DNA of 64,000 nucleotides from Astropecten irregularis (lineage: Eukaryota > Echinodermata > Asteroidea > Paxillosida > Astropectinidae): contig OZ020249.1 in assembly GCA_963971285.1 (NCBI GenBank), positions 496,001-560,000 of the forward strand. The letters run 5' to 3'. The translations under genes were made by a program, and so were the position numbers. Positions within the stretch are counted from its first letter, which is position 1, and each line of letters begins with the position of its first letter. Shown one piece after another: positions 23,412 to 38,000 of this stretch. The notes under the pieces are model-generated. The model was not told where the DNA came from and did not search any database. It saw only the letters and a program-made list of their open reading frames with translations.

Positions 23412-23825
23412 GCCTTGCTGTGGACTAGGTATCTCTTCATGGAATGTATTGTAAAGAGGCCATCAGTCTTGTTTCAGTGTGAGGGACTAGTTTCTCCACA
23501 CCATAGGGGTGGAGGCATTCATTGCTGCCTTGCTGTGGACTAGGTACCCCTTCTTGTCTTATATTTACTGTGAAGAGTCCATCAGTATTGTTTCAGAATG
23601 AGGTACTGGTTTCTCCACATCATAGGGGTGGAGGCATTCATTACAGCCTTGCTGTGGACTAGGTACCCCTTCTAGTCCTATTTATACTGTGAAGAGACCA
23701 TCAATCTTGTTTCAGTGTGAGGTACTGGTTTCTCCACACCATAGGGGTGGAGGCATTCATTGCTGCCTTGCTGTGGACTACATGTAGGTACCCCTTCCAG
23801 TCTTATTTTTACAGTGAAAAGACCA
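23412..23825. repeat. 119-base tandem repeat, about 3.5 copies
   Basis: gccttgctgtggactaggta recurs at 23412, 23527, 23646 and 23765 (spacing 115, 119, 119). Units also share ccataggggtggaggcattc. Confidence 0.9.
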
Positions 23826-23837
23826 CAGTCTTCCAGC

Positions 23838-23951
23838 ACATGCATGCACACCCACCACACGTTTGCGCAGTTGCAATGTATGTCTGAGATCTGGTGTGAC
23901 GTCGCAACATTTTACCCTGCTATTTTTAGCGCAAAAGTGCGGAGTGCTATT
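23838..23951. repeat. Right half of the AATAGCGCTCCGCAC MITE
   Basis: It ends with ttttagcgcaaaagtgcggagtgctatt and shares catgcacacccaccacacg and ttgcaatgtatgtctgagatc with copies near 31700, 38650 and 39380. The left half is absent. Confidence 0.6.
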
Positions 23952-24384
23952 GTCAAACATGTCAAAGTGGTGGATTAAAATATAAAAAGAAGTTTGCACA
24001 TGTACACTGACTAAACTTCAAACATAGTGACTTGACTTCCAACACACACTACTATTTCAATTCATTAAAATAAAGCAAATTAGAAATTTGGAGGCACCTG
24101 TTGGTCAACGCAACATTTAAACCAGAGCTTATTTGTGAACTGGAGTTTAACAATATCTGAAATAAACCTTATAAATGTACACCACACTATTTAAGTGGGA
24201 TGTACATTAACATGGTTTGAGGTTTAAAAAAGATAGCTTTTTAAAAACCAAAAAAACAAACTCAACACTCCGAAAATGAAAGACTATATATAATTATATA
24301 TAATGTTATATATATTATTATATACTATGTTTGAATAGGAAAATATACAGTAACTTTGTACTAAATTGAAAAAGAGAATGCCCA

Positions 24385-24500
24385 TGTAATCGGCATGTGA
24401 CACGCATGTAGCAGGGCACATGACATGCATGTGACATGCATGTGACATGCACATGACGTGCATGTGACGTACACATGACATACATGTGACATACACAGAG
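24385..24500. repeat. 12-base minisatellite (acatgcatgtg)
   Basis: Roughly nine units of a 12-base acatgcatgtg-like sequence with acatgacgt variants occur in tandem. Overlapping short reading frames are by-products. Confidence 0.85.
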
Positions 24501-25139
24501 CGAAGATAGAGCAAATCCAGTGAATGATTTAACTCGTCCTAGATCACATTTAAAGCAATGTACAGCAATGTTTATTTTTTCGGTCCAACTACATGTCCAA
24601 TAACACAAATACCACTAACCAACAAAAAGTGCCAACTTTCGCTCGCTTAAAATACAAGAAATGGGAAGAATTTCACTGACGGCCATCACTTGTGCACAAG
24701 CCTTATGGGACCAACAGAGCCGGGTGTTTTGCGATAAAAAAATGGCTGCCACTGCATTCAAAGTGCATCATTGTAGGTCAAAAACACCCTGTACAACTCA
24801 CTTTTCAGATTGCGCAAGTTTTACACAGCTGAGATTATAAAGTTCATCATGACATATCCAGTAAGTTAACTCTTAGATAGTAACCCTTTTTCTGTGATGG
24901 CCATCAGTGGAATATCCTTTGTGAAGAAATGAATTCCAAATGGTGTGTGCTTTCCAACTATGTGATCCAAACTCTATGACAGCTGGCATACAAATCTTCT
25001 ATTTGCTTTTAAAACCCTCACTGCATACAAGTACAACAAGCAAGCAAGCTGTGAACTTTGTAAAGTAGTGCAATTTTTGATCAATTTTATATCATCAAGT
25101 TATTTTTTTCTTGAGTAAACAAATAAAATGTTATTGAAG

Positions 25140-25500
25140 CGGTTCTTTAAAGTAACTACATGTATCATGCTTTGGTAGGAAACCAAAACAAACAGTTCAC
25201 AGATTTATGTATAACTTGCAGGGTATAAAGATAACCCTGGTACAAACATACCGTTAACATTTGTCTACCTGAAAATGCCATAATCCAGAAATGAGTAGAA
25301 CAAAAGACCAAAAACAGTTCTGATCTCCGAGATCAAAACCTCAAAATTACAATTACCTCACAATTTCGTGTAACAGTTGCAACAGGTTTTTGTTCTTTTC
25401 TACTGTTTCCAATGATCAAGCTGAACATTTCACAGGTTTGTTTTTATTCCATGACAAATCAAATTATGAACATACCGCAGCAGTTCTATCAACTTTATGA
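25140..25500 (+). repeat. Common-core MITE, third subtype
   Basis: It shares ttcacagatttatgtataac and a distinctive 3' part (gctgaacatttcacaggtttg) with the copy at 12060-12590. Confidence 0.55.
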
Positions 25501-25675
25501 TAGTTGTTTTTAAGCCTAGACTAGGAATACCCGTACAGTCTCGGCTAGGTCTTGGCCTAGGATGAGACCTCACTATTGTCAGATACTTATCAGTCATAAT
25601 TAACTCATCAATATCCGTATGTCTAAAGATCTCAGTCTCTGAACCACACCCAAGTTGATAAGGAAGCTGTAATAA

Positions 25676-25910
25676 AACAGTTACAGTACAGGATTGGTAA
25701 CATACCCAAACAGTAATGTTCACAGATTTACGTATAACTTTCAGGGTATGAAGATGGTGCTGGTAGAAACATACCGTTAACATATTTCCACCTGAAATGG
25801 TATATTTATCCAAATATTAGTAAAACAAAGACTAAAAACAGTTTTGATCTTGGGGTAAAAAATTTAGTCAGGTTTTCAGTATTTTATCATAACTCAGACT
25901 CAAAGTGTAG
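25676..25910 (+). repeat. Truncated common-core MITE
   Basis: The 5' half is well preserved (acagtacaggattggtaaca, ttcagggtatgaagatggtg), and the 3' half is shortened after gtcaggttttcagtattt. It may extend into the OSCP1 3' UTR. Confidence 0.6.
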
Positions 25911-26033
25911 AGAATTAGATACAACTTTTCAAAATTAAAGAAGTGCAACTGAGAGAGTATACATTTGTTCACAAGTGGAATTGGGGGAGGGGAGTGGTAG
26001 GGGGCGGGGCTTGGCCGCAAGGCAAGGGAGGAA

Positions 26034-29000
26034 TCACGATGCACTGTCCATGAGATCGAGCAGGTCGTCGCCTTTACTGGTTTGTGCAGAGGATTCTGGG
26101 ATTGAAAGGTCTCCCATGATCCTGTTGAGTTCGTCGCTCTTTTGAATCTGTAAGAAACGAGGAAAAAACAACCCAAATTCATAATTTGTGTATGTCTTAA
26201 TGTCAATGAGAAAATCAGTTTTAATAGGGCTCTGTGCTCGAGCTATTTATAGAATACGCCCTTTATATCGACAGCTATAGTTATACCTGGATGTTCAGAA
26301 AATTTCACACATTTACGTGTAAGTTAATTGGGCAACGTGCGACTTGTTTGTCCGAACATCTGAATGTGACATCACGAGCATGGAGCCCATTTCTTGGTGT
26401 TCGTATCCATTAGGCCATAGGGTTAATTTTTAGACAATTAATAGCTTGTAAAGTAAACTAAATTTAACTAAATATGTTGATTGTGGTGTCCTCTTCAATA
26501 TTAGCAAGGTTAAATCTGTGGACAGAGGGCAGGATTATGATTTTTGAAGGAAATTATGAGGGAAACGACAGTACGTGCGCCATATTTTACAGACGGAATG
26601 AACATAGTCTGGTTTCTGCCCTTACAGAACGTCGGTGATTGGCTGCTGAAAAAGTTGCCTGGTAAATCCAGATTTCTGATTGGTCGAGAGTATCAGAGAC
26701 CGTCCTTCACTGTCAAGTAATTTGTGACCGTGAAAATGGCGTCACACGACTGATGACAGGCTGTGTTCAAGTTTGCAACAAGCGAGTAAGAAAATTGTAT
26801 TTTTACGATAGAAAATAATGTCAAGATATTTTAAATCTAGGGTTGTCAGGACCCAGGAACATTTGCTTTAAGTAATAAATCTCATTTTGGAACAGTGGAA
26901 GTTATTTAAACCTTGTGGACTAATGGAAACGAATATCACCCGATTCTTTCAATTCCATACATTTTGTAGATAACTGTCTACTGTCAAGAAGATAAAGCCA
27001 AACTATTCACCTTTGAGGCATCAATGTTGATCACTTTGAAGTCGTACATGTCTGGTGGTGGTCTCGAGGCGGCAAATTTCCTAAATTACACAAACAGACG
27101 AACACACAGACCAAAAACCCTTGTTAATTCTTTACAGTTGATCTCGCTTTTCAAACTCGGCCAAAATTTTCAAGTACAGGGATTATGTGTCCTGGGAAGA
27201 TTCGTTAGTTCAGGTCTGGTATAATTAGTAATTGGTGTTATTTGGACACATAATGCTTAATGAGCTGTTTACAAAAGGACACTTAGTGTCAGTAGTTTCC
27301 TGTTATGCTTGGCCTAAGCTCAACGCAAGACAATACTCCTTGATTAAACCCACAGGTCTATGCCCCATTCTTGGATGAACTGAGCTGATGTGGCTAGGTT
27401 TGACTTGTTGCATCTATCCATTAAGGGGTCAAATACTCCCTGATTAAACCCACAGGTTTATGCACTGTTAGACATGATGTGGCTTCGGCTGTGTCTGAAA
27501 CGGGCTTCCAGAGCTACGGCTAGGTCTATTGTCTTGGTGTCTCTGCGTATTTCTAATGGAGCGAAGACCTAGACCTAGCTCTAGACAACAGATTTGGATG
27601 CAGCCTTAGTCAACTAGATGCTCAGACACAGCTGTCCGCTACTCTCTGTGCTTGAAGCTGGTTTGATTTAAGATATATCAAATAGCCAGAATTGTCCTAA
27701 GCCCAATTTCATGGAATACGTTACGACCTAATTTTGGGCTTACGAGCACTGCTACGCGTGAAATCTATTTCATGGAATCCGTAAGCAAGACTTTTGGCGC
27801 TTTAAAAATCGGTTAGTGAACAATTTCTATGCTAACCCTTATTCATTACTGCAAATGCGCTGTCATGTGCATTCTGCAGAAAGTCCTTGCTTAGGGTAGC
27901 GAGAAAGAAAACTCTCTCATGAAAAAAGCTATTATAAACCGTTGCTTAATTTATTTCGGATTCCATGAAATTGGTCCCTGTATTGATTCATTTGATCAGT
28001 TTTCCTTTGTAAATCATTCCTCATTCCTCGATCTGTCGCTTCTTAATCTTGTAACAGACTTACTCTTCCTCCTCATCGGTGTTGAACATGTTGACCCTGA
28101 AGCCTGTCTTCTCCTTCTTGGTCTCGACAGCTCCCATGAGATGAGCTAAGAGATTCAACTCAGCCTTGACCATGGGATTAGGGTTAGCCGTAGCCTGTAG
28201 CAAGACAGAGAGAGGAAAAACCAAGCTGAAAGCCTTCTTAAGAGAAGATGACCTGGGGTCGTTTTTACGATGCCCTACGATGGATCATAACTCGAGTTAC
28301 GAAGGAAAACCTATCGTATCCTACGTACATGTACAAGTAGGGCTGGAATTTATCATAACTCCTACGATTGATAGTTAGTTACGTTGCGTTTGGTGAAATC
28401 GACCCCAGGTAGCCTTGCTGGAATGTTAACATCCCGTTCTTGGATGCCCTGAGCTGATGTGACTAGGTTTATGACTTGTTGTGTCTATCAAGTATGAGGT
28501 AAAATCCTCAGCCATATGGCACTCTGTAGCAAAGTCTTGTTTCTACCAGGGGCCTTTTCCAAACCTCGGCTCCGGCTCAGGCTCAGGCTCAGGTGCGGTC
28601 ATCCATATGCTGATAATATAGATTGTGATTTTTCATTGAAGCTGAAGCTCTGTTTTCTTTTTCAAAATAGTGTATCTACTTCCAAACCATAGCCGAAAGT
28701 CTCTATTTTGATACCAGTTATTTTAGAATGGATTTACAAAATGGAGCCGGAGCCTGAGCCGGAGCCGAGGTTTGGAAAAGAGCCCTGGTAGCCTGAGCAA
28801 AGATATTTGCCTAACATGTCTATTAAGCAAGATCAGCTCAGGTGGTAGAGTGCTGGTAAGACAGTTTATGATTGCTGATATGGCCTCTGACGATACCCTG
28901 AGCAAAGATAATTCACTTTTATACTTACCATACCAGGGTTGCATAAAATTTGCATACACACATGTATCAGACGTTCGTACGTAGTGGCACGAAGTAGAAT

Positions 29001-32000
29001 GGGTGATACTAACCATAGGGCAGAATAGCTCAGATGGTAGAGTACCAGATAGTTAGATATCTTTCGATTAAATATCTTCTGACCAAAGATATGTGACCCA
29101 AGGGAACGAAATGAAGAATGTCCCCCAAAAGTCAAATCTGGGGCATATTCCTCAATTTGTCTACATCAGGCCACATCATTTGTCAATAAGATGGCCCAAT
29201 GAAAAGGTGAGATGGCAGAATATTGCTTTGGCTGTGTCTTCAAGATTTCCGCAAAGAACACAGAAAAAAAAGGTTCAGGCTTTGTCTCAGTCATGCTGAA
29301 AATATAGGTTGTGCTATTACATTGAAACTGATGCTCTGTTTTCTTTTTCAAACCAGAGAATCTACTTCCGAACCGCAGCCAAAAGCCTCTACTTTTTGCT
29401 ACTCGTTATTTCAAAATGGATTCACGAAATTGAGCCGAAATCTAAGCCAGAGCCGAGATTTGAAAAAGGTCCCTGTACTCTCGTTCAATATATAAAATTT
29501 TTGATATACATGTGCCTCCTTACATCTTCTGCCGTTGAGGGGGCAGCACCCTTCTGTGATGGGGAGCTAACTGTCGTGTCAGTCGGCCGAACGGTGCTGT
29601 ACATGTTGGTTCCCAGCTTAACGACCCTGTCTCCCTTCACGTCAAATGAGCCCTCCCGTAACGAGGCCTTGTACTTGCCGCCCGACCCAAACTCAGTCGT
29701 CTTGATGTGCTTGCCTGACTCATCATAGTATCTGAACATCAAAATACAGTCAGATTTTCAGATCAATTCTATCAGAAATCAAGTAGTTAACGCAAAATGA
29801 AATTGTCAAATTTGCGGAAACCCAAAACATTTTGGAGTATATAGGATCACACTTTGGTATTTTGTGGATTACCATCTGATGGACCCAAAGGAAAGTTGAT
29901 GCAGGGTACCAGTACTCAAAAAGGGCAAGATGAAACCAAGACTAAAAGTACAGAAGCATTACTGAGAATGAAAAGCGTGGTCAAAATCTTTAACCTTTAA
30001 AGGTATAATACATGATAGGTAAAGGCAACAGATCAGCACTCACACTTTGTCTGATCCAGCATTTACATGAAATAATAAACCTGTGAAAGTTTTAACTTAA
30101 TCGGACATCTGAGTCATGAAAAAATAGCAAAAACCCAACTCAATTTTTCTTATAAAACATGAATGGTTTTGATCTTACCCCCAGATCAAAACTGTTTTTG
30201 GTCTTTGTTTTACTAATCTCTGGATAAATACGCCATTTCAAGCGAAAATATTTTGATGGTATGTTTCTACCAGCACCATCTTCATACCCTGAAAGTTATA
30301 TGTAAATCTGTGAACATTTCTATTTGGTTTGTTTCCAATCCTGTACTGCACCTTTATGGCAACAAAATTGAAAAAAAAATTCAAACGGAAGAAAAATTAA
30401 AAAAACTGAAGAAACAAGATGCAACAGGTTGAAAAAGTAAAAACCAATACTATCAAATTTAGATGAATAAAAGATGGAATAAATTCACATCTTTGAATGT
30501 TACATGGGAAGTGGTGGTTCACAATCTTGATTATTGCATATATGCACTGTTCTGTATATTAACATGATTATAATGTGAAACTATGGCAACGGTACACACC
30601 TTATTGATCCTGGGATTTCTGCTCCATATGGCACGGGCCCTGACAGGGTCAAGATGAAACGTCCGTTGGAATTCTGTACTTTATCCTTGAGAAAAATGGA
30701 CACCTGCAGAGCAAATACCATGAATCTGACATAATTTACATCTCAAACAATTTGACGTTTTTGCAATCAATTAAAATCATTACACACTGTGGGCCTGCTT
30801 GTTTAACGCACAAAATCATGAGTCCTGCTGATCCAGATCCCATTTTAACGTACCCTGCATAGGACGTGGATCCGCAAATCTGGGATCATGTGCACCAAAC
30901 AAACAGGCCCGATAATAACATCACAAACCTTTGAAAAGCTTATAAATAGAGAACAGCATAGAAAAGAAAATTGCTTCAAAAAATACATCAAATTAATCCA
31001 AAAACAAAAAGAAAAAGACAATATGAAAAATACGCAAATGAAAAACAAAATTAAAAGAATCCTAAATTGAATCTTCTCAACATTACTCAGAAGGCAAATA
31101 TACACAAATTCTGAAATATAAACGTGTTTTGATTGTATGTAAGGTACATTAACAAAGATTGAAGCAAATACAACATTAATAAATGACAACACAATTTAAC
31201 ATGCATATTATATTAGTATGGTTGTACTCAATTGTTTATTGTGAGAATTATTCCAATAAATTCCCGCTCTAATTTGTCTTCCTTTGCTCTATTGATTTTT
31301 CTTTTTGGCCGGAAAGTTTTTTATAATAACCGATCAATGACTAAATGGTTTCTTTATTAACCTATTTTAATCATTTGAACATTGTTAGCCCTAATTTGTA
31401 CCGTGCATTTTGCTGATGTATTGTACATGTACTGTGTGTGTTTTGTTATTAGGAAAATGGCAAACAACCGTGACAACTGTAACTGGCTTTGTCAAAATGA
31501 GTCATGTCTTACAGTGTGTGTATAATGGGCAAGGGAACAAGGACATGTACATGTATCTATAATGCATACCTGTTTTTTTTTTTTATTATAATATTTATAT
31601 TTTACTTGTACATGTACTTAACAATGATGATGTATGCCTTTAAAGGCATTCTTAAGACAATTTTAAATTCTTTAAAAGCTGCTCTCCAACAGTTTTAATG
31701 AGTGTACACCATGCATGCACGCGCACACACCCACCACACGTTTGCATGGTTGCAATGTTTGTCTGAGATCCAGTGTGATGTCACAGCATTTAGCCTCCTA
31801 TTTTTAGCGCAAGTGCGGAGCGCTATTAAAATCCATTCCTTACTCCTTTTCCTACTCCAAGGGAGAGCAAATTTTTGTGAAATTTTGATGACATCTGCTT
31901 CAATGTCCGTTTGTAGGGGACATGTTCATACATTTTTCAAAGATTTGTTGAATAGCAGAATGCATTTAATAGTGCCAAGTCATGACAGTGCAAAGTGTAC

Positions 32001-35000
32001 ATGTCAAGCGGCACTCTCTACAAGACAAAAAAAAATAACAAACCAAATGGAGCGAGCCTTTGAAAACTGAAGTTGACAAATTGACACAGGGGTTGGTTTT
32101 TGTAAATACAATTACACAGTTTCTGTTGACATAACCACCTGTGTGTATAACTTTGGTATACAGTACAGGTAAGCATAGTGGGCCAATATTTGTGGCTACA
32201 TACAGTGGAACGCTACTATAACAAACACTGCTATACAAAACAATTTGGCTATACCGAACATCATCCTTGGCTCCCAATTTGGGACAATTTGTACAATTAT
32301 ACCCAATATCTTGAATGTGGTACTAGTAACAAATGACCTACATGTATAACAACATCTGTGCACCCCGCCATGTTCGTTATAGCGGTGTTCAACTGTACTT
32401 GTGTGTGTGGCTTTTTTGCCAAGCTGCCCAGTGTAATGTACAGAGCACATCACTATAAAATCAAAACAGTGTGGACTGCGATACTATGACTAATTGACTA
32501 TGAAATAAAACAAGATAAAAATGACTGTATTTTTCTTTTAATTTTCTATATTCATTGAAAACACTTTTCTTATCTTTTATTATGGAAGCACATTACCAAC
32601 TATTGGTCTTCAGCTAGGAACAACATCAATTTCTGTAACCCTAATTTTTCTTTTTTAGGATCCAACGAACCACAAATGGCACTGAGTAAAATATCATAGA
32701 CAATGTAGAGATACACGTACTCAGTTTAGATTGACCTCAATACAAAATGGATTCTTAATCAGTAAAGAGGGTTTCATACATAGGTAGGATTGTGATGGTG
32801 TTGGATTAACCGTGAATATAACAATCCGCTTTAGTACAAAACCTAGGCAGAATTGTAAACCATTGATTATCCTTTCTCATCTTGAATTTATAAGTAGCGT
32901 TGGCGGCAGCTAACCTTGACAAGTGCCTTTACAAAAAACCCACCAGTAATATAGGAGCAACCTGCGCTGCAACGCTGTTGCAAATTATATCACGGCGGGT
33001 AGATATTAATTTATTCCGGCGAGGTTGGCCGGCTGTTGCCTTAGCAACCAGTTACCAATCAATAGAGACAAAGCAACAGCATGTTGCCATGGGTATTGTC
33101 TGCCTTGACAACGGTGTGTGGTGGTAGCGTGTAAACAGAAGTATCACGTTTGATGTACATATAGACAAACACTAGTTTTCAAGACACCATGTGTGTACGT
33201 GTGCAAACAAAATTAGGCCAACTTCGTAAGGTCAACATATTCTACATGATAGGACTAATTCTGAAGAAAAATTGACAAAAAAATTATTTACATCATTTGT
33301 TCCCCCCCCCCCCAAAAAAAATGGTCCAGATAATTTTTCCATAGGCCCTTTTCCAATACTCGGCTCAGGCTCCGGCTCAGGCTCCATTTCGATCGTGAAT
33401 CCTTTATAAAATAAAGGTATAAAATTAGAGGCTTTTGGCTGCGGTTTGGAAGTAGATTCTCTGATTTGAAAAGGAAAACAGAGCTTCAACTTCAATGAAA
33501 AACCACAACCTATTGCATATGGATGACAGAGACAGAGACGGAGCCAGAGCCTAAGCCAGAGCCGGTTTGGAAATGGGCCCCTTACAAAGTCAATCACTTT
33601 CAGTCTAATGTTACATATTCATGGAAACCGTCTCTATTGTATCTGTGAAATCTAGCCTAGCTTGGCTTAACAAAATAACAAAGTGGACATCCATACGTAC
33701 CCGTATATGAATGTCTTGGAAAAATTCCAAAAGTGTCATTCTGATGAGCTGAAATTCTCCCATTGACAGTGAACTGTAGGTCTAATAAGAACAATCAATG
33801 GAAACAAACATTTAAAATATTAAGAAGTCCATAAATGCAAACTCTTTTGGGTGAGTGTACAAATGCTGACAAATTAGAATACATAAATCAATAAATAACT
33901 AGACGTTTAAGTGTTCATGGACGAACACAGAGCTGTTTCGACGTCTTTATTTAATAGGCTTTGTTGGTGCTTATGCATTTTCCCAACAATTCATCAAACT
34001 AGAAAATAATGCAACAAAAAATAACTCCCAAAAAACTGGAGTCATGAAAAATGCCAAAAATATATTTTTTATTTTACAAAAAGGTTCATTTCCTTCCCAA
34101 CACGTTTTAGATATAATATTCTCTTCAATAACACTGTGCATCTTCTTCAGAGCATGCATTGTACATGTGTACATGGTTTCTTTAAAATGTTTAATCCCTT
34201 CCAAAACCTGAATTCATTTTGAATACTTTTGGCAAAGGTTCCATTCAATATTCTGTTTGTTTTCTGTTTCAAATCACTGAAAGGTGAACTAAAAAATATT
34301 GACTGGAGTGGGATTCGAACCCAAGTCCCGCAGAATATTGTACAGGTGGTGTCCAAAATTGTCAGACTTCATATTTGTTTTCTGTTTCAAATCATTGAAA
34401 GAAAATTTGACTGGACATGGTGCAGTTGGATTCAAACCTGCGAACCCCTGAATACAGTTCTGGCACTGTGCCAAATGAGCTAGTACAAGACTCTACGTTG
34501 GCGCTGTCTGAAATTGTCAATTATCTTTGCTTTGGTTTTGGTGGTGTCCCTAAATGTCTTTGTTCAGTACCTTAGTTGGTAAAAGCGCCGGTACAGTATT
34601 CCGGACATTGCTGGTTCGAACCCCACTCCAGTCAATTTATTGTTGTTTACTTTTCAAACTCTTACCTTGATCATCAGCTTGATGACGTTTTCGACCTGGT
34701 TGCTAATGGGGACAGAATCATCCACAAATTTCAAGATGGCATCCAGGTGATTCAGTGTAACCAGCAGAATGTCCGACGGACGCAGACAAAGTGAGATTTG
34801 GTATTTCAATGCCATCGTCATCAGGTCATATAGCTGATTGATAAAATCAAAAAGAAAAAGGGGCGAAAAGTTGTGAAACTTGCTTCTGATGCAAAAAATG
34901 ACTGCTAAGCCAGGAAATTCTTGCTAAGCAAAAAAAATGGTTGAGAACAGGGACCAATTTCATAGAGCTGCTTAAGCTCAAAATCTGCTTATAGCATGAA

Positions 35001-38000
35001 AGGTATTTCTTCATCAAACAGGATTACCAACCAAATAAGTGATGTTTACTGCTTTTGACTTGTACAGTATTTGGCCATTGTTTGCTGAGTATAACATTCA
35101 CAAGGAGTTTTGGTTGGCATACTGATTTTATTTACCACAGTTTTTGGTGCTTAAGCAACTTTATGAAATTGCCCCAGGTATTAAGCTGTGTTTGCAGTAA
35201 CCTATCATGCCTATCACAAATCTCTCCAGCAAGCCGAAATGCTCACAATTTGTGACAAGTCTCTAGATCCTACTCTAGAAATTACAAATTTGCACAGTAT
35301 CTATCTCCCGACCAAAATCATTTAATATTCAAGATTATTTGAACATGACGAAGCCCTACGATTGATCGTAACTAGATTTACAAAGGATAACCCATCAGAC
35401 ATGTCAGAGGAGGTCCTGTCACACGTAGGGCTGCAATGCATCTAAAGTCCTACGATTGATCGTAACTAGATTTACAAAGGATAACCCATCAGACATGTCA
35501 GAGGAGGTCCTGTCAGATGTATAGGGCTGCAATGCATCTAAAGCCCTACGATTGATCGTAACTAGATTTACAATGGATAACTCATCAGACATGTCAGAGG
35601 AGGTCTTGTCAGACGTAGGGCTGCAATGCATCTAAAGTCCTACGATTGATCGTAACTAGATTTACAAAGGATAACCCATCAGACATGTCAGAGGAGGTCC
35701 TGTCACACGTAGGGCTGCAATGCATCAAAAGTCCTACGATTGATCGTAACTAGATTTACAAAGGATAACCCATCAGACATGTCAGAGGAGGTCCTGTCAC
35801 ACGTAGGGCTGCAATGCATCAAAAGTCCTACGATTGATCGTAACTAGATTTACAAAGGATAACCCATCAGACATGTCAGAGGAGGTCCTGTCACATGTAG
35901 GGCTGCAATGCATCTAAAGTCCTACGATTGATCGTAACTAGATTTACAAAGGATAACCCATCAGACATGTCAGAGGAGGTCCTGTCACACGTAGGGCTGC
36001 AATGCATCTAAAGTCCTACGATTGATCGTAACTAGATTTACAAAGGATAACCCATCAGACATGTCAGAGGAGGTCCTGTCACACGTAGGGCTGCAATGCA
36101 TCAAAAGTCCTACGATTGATCGTAACTAGATTTACAAAGGATAACCCATCAGACATGTCAGAGGAGGTCCTGTCACATGTAGGGCTGCAATGCATCTAAA
36201 GTCCTATGATTGATCGTAACTAGATTTACAATGGATAACCCATCAGACATGTCAGAGGAGGTCCTGTCACACGTAGGGCTGCAATGCATCAAAAGTCCTA
36301 TAATTGATCGTAACTAGATTTACAAAGGATAACCCATCAGACATGTCAGAGGAGGTCCTGTCACATGTAGGGCTGCAATGCATCTAAAGTCCTACGATTG
36401 ATCGTAACTAGATTTACAAAGGATAACCCATCAGACATGTCAGAGGAGGTCCTGTCACACGTAGGGCTGCAATGCATCTAAAGTCCTACGATTGATCGTA
36501 ACTAGATTTACAAAGGATAACCCATCAGACATGTCAGAGGAGGTCCTGTCACATGTAGGGCTGCAATGCATCTAAAGTCCTACGATTGATCGTAACTAGA
36601 TTTACAAAGGATAACCCATCAGACATGTCAGAGGAGGTCCTGTCACATGTAGGGCTGCAATGCATCTAAAGTCCTACGATTGATCGTAACTAGATTTACA
36701 AAGGATAACCCATCAGACATGTCAGAGGAGGTCCTGTCACATGTAGGGCTGCAATGCATCTAAAGTCCTATGATTGATTGTAACTAGATTTACAAAGGAT
36801 AACCCATCAGACATGTCAGAGGAGGTCCTGTCACACGTAGGGCTGCAATGCATCTAAAGTCCTACGATTGATCGTAACTAGATTTACAAAGGATAACCCA
36901 TCAGACATGTCAGAGGAGGTCCTGTCACACGTAGGGCTGCAATGCATCAAAAGTCCTACGATTGATCGTAACTAGATTTACAAAGGATAACCCATCAGAC
37001 ATGTCAGAGGAGGTCCTGTCACATGTAGGGCTGCAATGCATCTAAAGTCCTATGATTGATCGTAACTAGATTTACAATGGATAACCCATCAGACATGTCA
37101 GAGGAGGTCCTGTCACACGTAGGGCTGCAATGCATCAAAAGTCCTATAATTGATCGTAACTAGATTTACAAAGGATAACCCATCAGACATGTCAGAGGAG
37201 GTCCTGTCACATGTAGGGCTGCAATGCATCTAAAGTCCTACGATTGATCGTAACTAGATTTACAAAGGATAACCCATCAGACATGTCAGAGGAGGTCCTG
37301 TCACACGTAGGGCTGCAATGCATCTAAAGTCCTACGATTGATCGTAACTAGATTTACAAAGGATAACCCATCAGACATGTCAGAGGAGGTCCTGTCACAT
37401 GTAGGGCTGCAATGCATCTAAAGTCCTACGATTGATCGTAACTAGATTTACAAAGGATAACCCATCAGACATGTCAGAGGAGGTCCTGTCACATGTAGGG
37501 CTGCAATGCATCTAAAGTCCTACGATTGATCGTAACTAGATTTACAAAGGATAACCCATCAGACATGTCAGAGGAGGTCCTGTCACATGTAGGGCTGCAA
37601 TGCATCTAAAGTCCTATGATTGATCGTAACTAGATTTACAAAGGATAACCCATCAGACATGTCAGAGGAGGTCTTGTCAGACGTAGGGCTGCAATGCATC
37701 TAAAGTCCTATGATTGATCGTAACTAGATTTACAATGGATAACCCATCAGACATGTCAGAGGAGGTCCTGTCACACGTAGGGCTGCAATGCATCTAAAGT
37801 CCTACGATTGATCGTAACTAGATTTACAAAGGATAACCCATCAGACATGTCAGAGGAGGTCCTGTCACACGTAGGGCTGCAATGCATCAAAAGTCCTACG
37901 ATTGATCGTAACTAGATTTACAATGGATAACCCAACAGACATGTCAGAGGAGGTCCTGTCACACGTAGGGCTGCAATGCATCTAAAGTCCTACGATTGAT

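Larger units (their letters stand above)
21365..26033. other. Intergenic region between convergent DUF1647 and OSCP1 genes
   Basis: No exon is recognised. The stretch contains a palindromic MITE interrupted by another palindromic element, a GGGGCCAATTTCA MITE, a 119-base tandem array, a 12-base minisatellite, half elements of the AATAGCGCTCCGCAC family and two copies of the common core MITE. The 3' UTRs of both flanking genes must lie within it, but I could not fix a polyadenylation site. Confidence 0.7.

Noticed and set aside
28723-29135. Short minus-strand frames near OSCP1 exons 6-7
   Set aside because: They lie in an intron and a repeat; the OSCP1 exons join in frame without them.
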